From assembly GCF_002252675.1 (NCBI RefSeq), contig NZ_NQKY01000021.1, forward strand, positions 1 through 50,878: 50,878 bases of DNA. The letters run 5' to 3'. This DNA is from Synechococcus sp. BO 8801. GTDB taxonomy: Bacteria; Cyanobacteriota; Cyanobacteriia; PCC-6307; Cyanobiaceae. The notes under the pieces were generated by a model that did no database searches, had not been told where the DNA came from, and saw nothing but the letters and a program-made list of their open reading frames with translations. This document shows positions 47,832-50,878 of this stretch, one piece after another. The translations under genes and the position numbers were made by a program. The first letter of the stretch is position 1, and the number at the start of each line of letters is the position of its first letter.

Positions 47832-49853
47832 TCAGTCCTGGCGGCCAAAGGTATAGCCGGCCGCCGGAAGCAGGCGCCAGCCGGCGTTGCCATCCAGCTC
47901 CAGCACGGTGTCGTGGTAGGCGGTGAGGGTGGGCCGGTGGCCGACGCTCACGAAGGCCATCTCCCGCTCCACCAGCAGTTCGTAGAGCGCCTTCTCCGTG
48001 GCCACGTCGAGGGCGCTGGTGGCCTCATCGAGCACCACGAACCGGGGCGAGTTGAGCAGCAGGCGGGCAAAGGCCAGGCGCTGCTGCTCGCCGAGGGAGA
48101 GCAGCCGGGGCCAGTCCTGCTTGATGTCGAGGTCGGGATAGCGGTGCACCAGCTCGGGCAGGCGCACCTCCTCAAGCACGTGGCGCAGCTGCTCGTCGCT
48201 GAAGCGGTCGGTGGGCTGGGGATAGCAGAGCTGCTCCCGCAGGCTGCCCAGCAGCATGTAGGGCTTCTGGGGGATGAACATAAGCTCCCCCACCGGCGGC
48301 CGCTGCACGTTGCCGGCGGCGGGCGGCCACAGGCCGCTCACCAGCCGCAGGAAGGAGGTCTTGCCGCAGCCCGACGGGCCCACCACCAGCAGCCGCTGGT
48401 TGGCGGTCACCTCCAGGTTGAGGTCCTGCACCAGCAGGCGGTTGGTGCGCGGCGGCACCAGATCCACATGGCTCACCAGGATCGATTCGGGACGCACGGC
48501 GCCGGCACCCGCCCCCATGGCGCCACCGGCGGAGGCCTGCTCGGCGGCGACGAACTCAGCCATCTCGGCACTGATCGACTCCACCTTGCCCTGGAAGCCC
48601 TCGAGACGGCTGATGGAGGCGGAGAAGGCGGCCAGCCGATCGATGTTGTTGACAATGTAGCTGACGGAGAACAGCACCTGGGAGAAGGCGATGCTGGCCT
48701 GGCCGAAGACGCCGAAATCAACCTCCTTGGCGAAGTAGATCGGCGCGATCACCAGCCAGGGGAGGAACCGGGAGAAGTAGTCGTAGGAGCGCTGGATGAC
48801 GCTGATCAGCGCCTCCCAGATGATCAGACGGTTGTAGTTGACGATCACCCCGTCCAGCCGTCGTTCCCCCTCCTTCTGCTCCTGGCGTTCACCCCGGTAG
48901 AAGGCGATCGATTCGGCGTTGTCGCGAATGTGGACCAGGCCATAGCGGAAATCGGCCTCCAGCTTCAGCTGCTGATAGTTGAGGTTCACCAGCTTGCGGC
49001 TGGCAAACACGATCAGGGCCGTGCCGCCCACCGAATAGGCCAGCAGCCACAGGGCCAGGGTCTGGTTGATGCTCCAGAGAACAATGATGAAGCTGAAGAA
49101 GGTGAGCAGGGCGGAGATGATCTCCACCGTCACGCTCAGGCTGGTGGCGGTGAAGCTGGCCGCATCCTGGGAGATCCGCTGGTCCGGGTTGTCGATCTCC
49201 TCAACGCTTTCATCGTTGGGGTTGAGAACGTAGTAGGCCCGGTTGGTGAGGTAGCGGCCCAGCATGCGGCCGCTGAGCCACTCCCGCCACAGCAGGCCCA
49301 GCTTGGGAATCAGGTAGCTCTGGATGGCACGGATCGGCAGCGCCAGCACCAGGCAGAAGGCGTAGATCGCGACGATCTTCCAGAACTCCTCCGCCTTGTA
49401 CGCCACCAGGGCGTTCTCGATGTTCCGGGCGATGAAGCTGATGCCGACGTTGATGCCGTTGATCACCAGGATCAGCAGGGCGATGATGCCCAGCAGCAGC
49501 CAGGGCAGCCAGCGCCCCTGGCGCAGCTTGGCCCGCAGGCTGATGAAGGCGCCCAGGCCGGCGGCGAACAGCACCATGATCACGATGCCGATCGGCCCTT
49601 TCCACACCGCCGCCACCTGCTCGGGCACCCCGGGCAGGAAGCGGTTGCGCAGCTCGGGGATCCAGGCCCCGGCCGCGGCCACCACCCCGGTGAGCAGCAG
49701 CAGGGTGAAGCCCACCACCACCGCCAGCAGGGCCACCACCAGCAGCAGAAACTGGCCGCTGCCGCCGCCGCCTTCATCGAGGGGCAGGAAGTAGGGCTGG
49801 GCCAGGCGCTGCAGCTTGCCCAGCTGCTCGCGAAGGGCCTTCAGGGGGGTCAT
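47832..49853 (-). CDS. SbmA/BacA-like (ABCD-type) ABC transporter, fused permease-ATPase
   Basis: Protein of 673 aa. The N-terminal transmembrane domain (residues 30-380) carries the family sequence LWREWLSGRMLGRYLTNRAY and IDNPDQRISQDAASFT. The C-terminal cassette has GPSGCGKTS, the signature LSLGEQQRLAFARLLL and VVLDEATSALD. This ABC_membrane_2 family transports vitamin B12, peptides or long-chain acyl compounds; cyanobacterial substrates are undefined. A linker with AGGAMGAGAGAV joins the domains. The stop is followed 5 bp later by the hli start, so both may be co-transcribed. Confidence 0.88.
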   Translation of the reverse strand: MTPLKALREQLGKLQRLAQPYFLPLDEGGGGSGQFLLLVVALLAVVVGFTLLLLTGVVAAAGAWIPELRNRFLPGVPEQVAAVWKGPIGIVIMVLFAAGLGAFISLRAKLRQGRWLPWLLLGIIALLILVINGINVGISFIARNIENALVAYKAEEFWKIVAIYAFCLVLALPIRAIQSYLIPKLGLLWREWLSGRMLGRYLTNRAYYVLNPNDESVEEIDNPDQRISQDAASFTATSLSVTVEIISALLTFFSFIIVLWSINQTLALWLLAYSVGGTALIVFASRKLVNLNYQQLKLEADFRYGLVHIRDNAESIAFYRGERQEQKEGERRLDGVIVNYNRLIIWEALISVIQRSYDYFSRFLPWLVIAPIYFAKEVDFGVFGQASIAFSQVLFSVSYIVNNIDRLAAFSASISRLEGFQGKVESISAEMAEFVAAEQASAGGAMGAGAGAVRPESILVSHVDLVPPRTNRLLVQDLNLEVTANQRLLVVGPSGCGKTSFLRLVSGLWPPAAGNVQRPPVGELMFIPQKPYMLLGSLREQLCYPQPTDRFSDEQLRHVLEEVRLPELVHRYPDLDIKQDWPRLLSLGEQQRLAFARLLLNSPRFVVLDEATSALDVATEKALYELLVEREMAFVSVGHRPTLTAYHDTVLELDGNAGWRLLPAAGYTFGRQD

Positions 49854-49923
49854 GGGCGTGGGCGGATCGCGCTATTCTCACCGCCGGCCCGACCCGGCCG
49901 GGGCCGCGGTGTGCAGCCGGTGA

Positions 49924-50268
49924 TCAGCCCGGCGGCCAGGCCAGCGGGCGGCCGCCGATCACGTGCAGGTGCAGGTGGAACACGGTCTGGCCGGCCTCGG
50001 CGCCGCTGTTGATCACCGTGCGCCAGCTCTCGAGTCCCTCCAGCCGGGCCACCTTGGCCGCCACCAGCAGCAGGTTGCCCAGCAGGGCCTGGTGCGCGTC
50101 GGTGGCCTCCCCCAGCTGGGGGATCGGCTCGCGGGGGATCACCAGCACGTGCACCGGCGCCTGGGGATTCACATCCCGGAAGGCGAGGCAGAGGTCGTCG
50201 GCATAGACCTCCTGGCAGGGAATCTCGCCGCGCAGGATGCGGCCGAAGATGGTGTCGCTGCTGGCCAT
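49924..50268 (-). CDS. HIT-family nucleotide hydrolase/transferase (HinT type)
   Basis: Protein of 114 aa from the ATG at 50268. It begins MASSDTIFGRILRGEIPCQE and ends with the histidine triad TVFHLHLHVIGGRPLAWPPG (HxHxH). HinT proteins hydrolyse purine nucleoside phosphoramidates and acyl-AMP. Full length for the family. Divergent from comM with 56 bp between the starts. Confidence 0.92.
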   Translation of the reverse strand: MASSDTIFGRILRGEIPCQEVYADDLCLAFRDVNPQAPVHVLVIPREPIPQLGEATDAHQALLGNLLLVAAKVARLEGLESWRTVINSGAEAGQTVFHLHLHVIGGRPLAWPPG

Positions 50269-50324
50269 GGGACGCCGCGGAGTGGTCAGGAGGTGGCACT
50301 GAACGGGCAGTGGGCTCCGAAGGG

Positions 50325-50878
50325 ATGTTGGCACGGTGCAGCAGCGGGGCCCTGCGGGGCGTGGAGGCCCTGCCGGTGACGGTGGAGGTGGACATCGCCC
50401 CGGGGCTGCCGGGGCTGCGGGTGGTCGGCCTGGCGGATGCGGCGGCCCAGGAATCGCGGGAGCGGGTGCGGGGGGCGCTGCGCAACGGCGGCCTGCGGGT
50501 GCCCCTCACCCGGGTGGTGGTCAACCTGGCTCCCGCCGACCTGCCCAAGGCCGGCCCCGGCTTCGATCTGCCCATCGCCCTGGGGCTGCTGGTGGCCAGC
50601 CAGCAGCTCGCGGCCGCCCAGGTGGAGGGGGTGTGGAGTGCGGGGGAGCTGGGTCTCGACGGCCGGCTGCGGCCGATCCGGGGGGTGCTGGCCCTGGCCC
50701 TGGCGGCGCGCCGACACGGGGCCCGGGCCCTGGTGGTGCCGGCGACCAATGCCACCGAGGCCGCCCTGGTGGAGGGGCTGCCCGTCTGGGGAGCCGACCA
50801 TCTGGGGGAGGTGGTGGCCCTGCTGCGGGATCCTGGTTGCGCGGCGGCGCCCGTGGCAGCGGTCGCGCCGGAGCCACC
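50325..50878 (+). CDS. comM: ComM/YifB Mg-chelatase-like ATPase, N-terminal part (runs off the right edge)
   Basis: 184 codons are present. The N-terminal fold GVEALPVTVEVDIAPGLPGL, RVVGLADAAAQESRERVRGA and VVVNLAPADLPKAGPGFDLP is the conserved Lon-protease-like domain of ComM/YifB. ComM is a hexameric helicase that drives branch migration during natural transformation. The AAA+ motifs lie beyond the window. ATG at 50325 after an AAGGG ribosome-binding site. Confidence 0.9.
   Translation, partial: MLARCSSGALRGVEALPVTVEVDIAPGLPGLRVVGLADAAAQESRERVRGALRNGGLRVPLTRVVVNLAPADLPKAGPGFDLPIALGLLVASQQLAAAQVEGVWSAGELGLDGRLRPIRGVLALALAARRHGARALVVPATNATEAALVEGLPVWGADHLGEVVALLRDPGCAAAPVAAVAPEP

Noticed and set aside
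47751-50012. 753-codon plus-strand frame across the ABC transporter
   Set aside because: Antisense of a protein with full Walker and signature motifs; His/Gln/Gly-rich nonsense.

Overview
The window is a chromosomal segment of a very GC-rich picocyanobacterium, most likely Cyanobium or a related Synechococcus (the lineage is inferred). The evidence is the 5' end of psbA at the left edge, psbX, ycf66, an Hli/ELIP-type protein, a picocyanobacterial CP12, the DUF2301 membrane protein, and a circularly permuted two-piece tmRNA gene with the tag ANNIVRFSRQAAPVAA.

Left core region (1-18411). After psbA come two small exported proteins, an AstE/aspartoacylase-type zinc enzyme, and a tightly overlapping operon of a glutathione S-transferase-like protein, DUF2301 and an ABC-F ATPase. 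Next are cp12, obgE, a MalK-type transporter ATPase, mutS2 with a VOC-fold gene, hemB and a J-domain chaperone. The region ends with a periplasmic thioredoxin, a PilZ protein, two small exported proteins, and an operon of a solute-binding lipoprotein with an MscS channel.

Integrated element (18411-29710). About 11.3 kb is bounded by 44-bp imperfect direct repeats. The right copy is the 3' end and terminator of the permuted ssrA gene. Near the left end is a tyrosine recombinase. From the right end a minus-strand cassette runs: a protein resembling the C-terminal part of serine recombinases, an HTH protein, a zinc-binding protein, a RepA-like ATPase, a perfectly mirror-symmetric array of ten GGTTG sites (candidate replication origin), several small proteins including ribbon-helix-helix types, and a terminase-small-subunit-like protein followed by a strong terminator. 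Behind it lie small phage-type genes, a DUF3102 protein with a palindromic operator-like site, a tandem triplet of paralogous 58-59 aa proteins, a tape-measure fragment and a lipoprotein. No capsid, portal or large terminase gene is visible. The gene set fits a phage-satellite or tycheposon-like element.

Right core region (29671-50878). After ssrA come an RlmL-like rRNA methyltransferase, a cytoplasmic alpha-amylase, and a subtilase with a divergent gene that looks like a free-standing propeptide. These are followed by a DUF883/holin-family pair, smc, a PRC-barrel protein, msrB, an LpxB-related protein, tRNA-Leu(GAG), accC, a YggT protein, psbX, ycf66, two paralogous beta-propeller-like lipoproteins, an hli gene, an SbmA/ABCD-type ABC transporter, a HIT protein and the start of comM. 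Most operons use 1-4 bp stop/start overlaps (ATGA, GTGA or TGATG), which helps fix many start codons.
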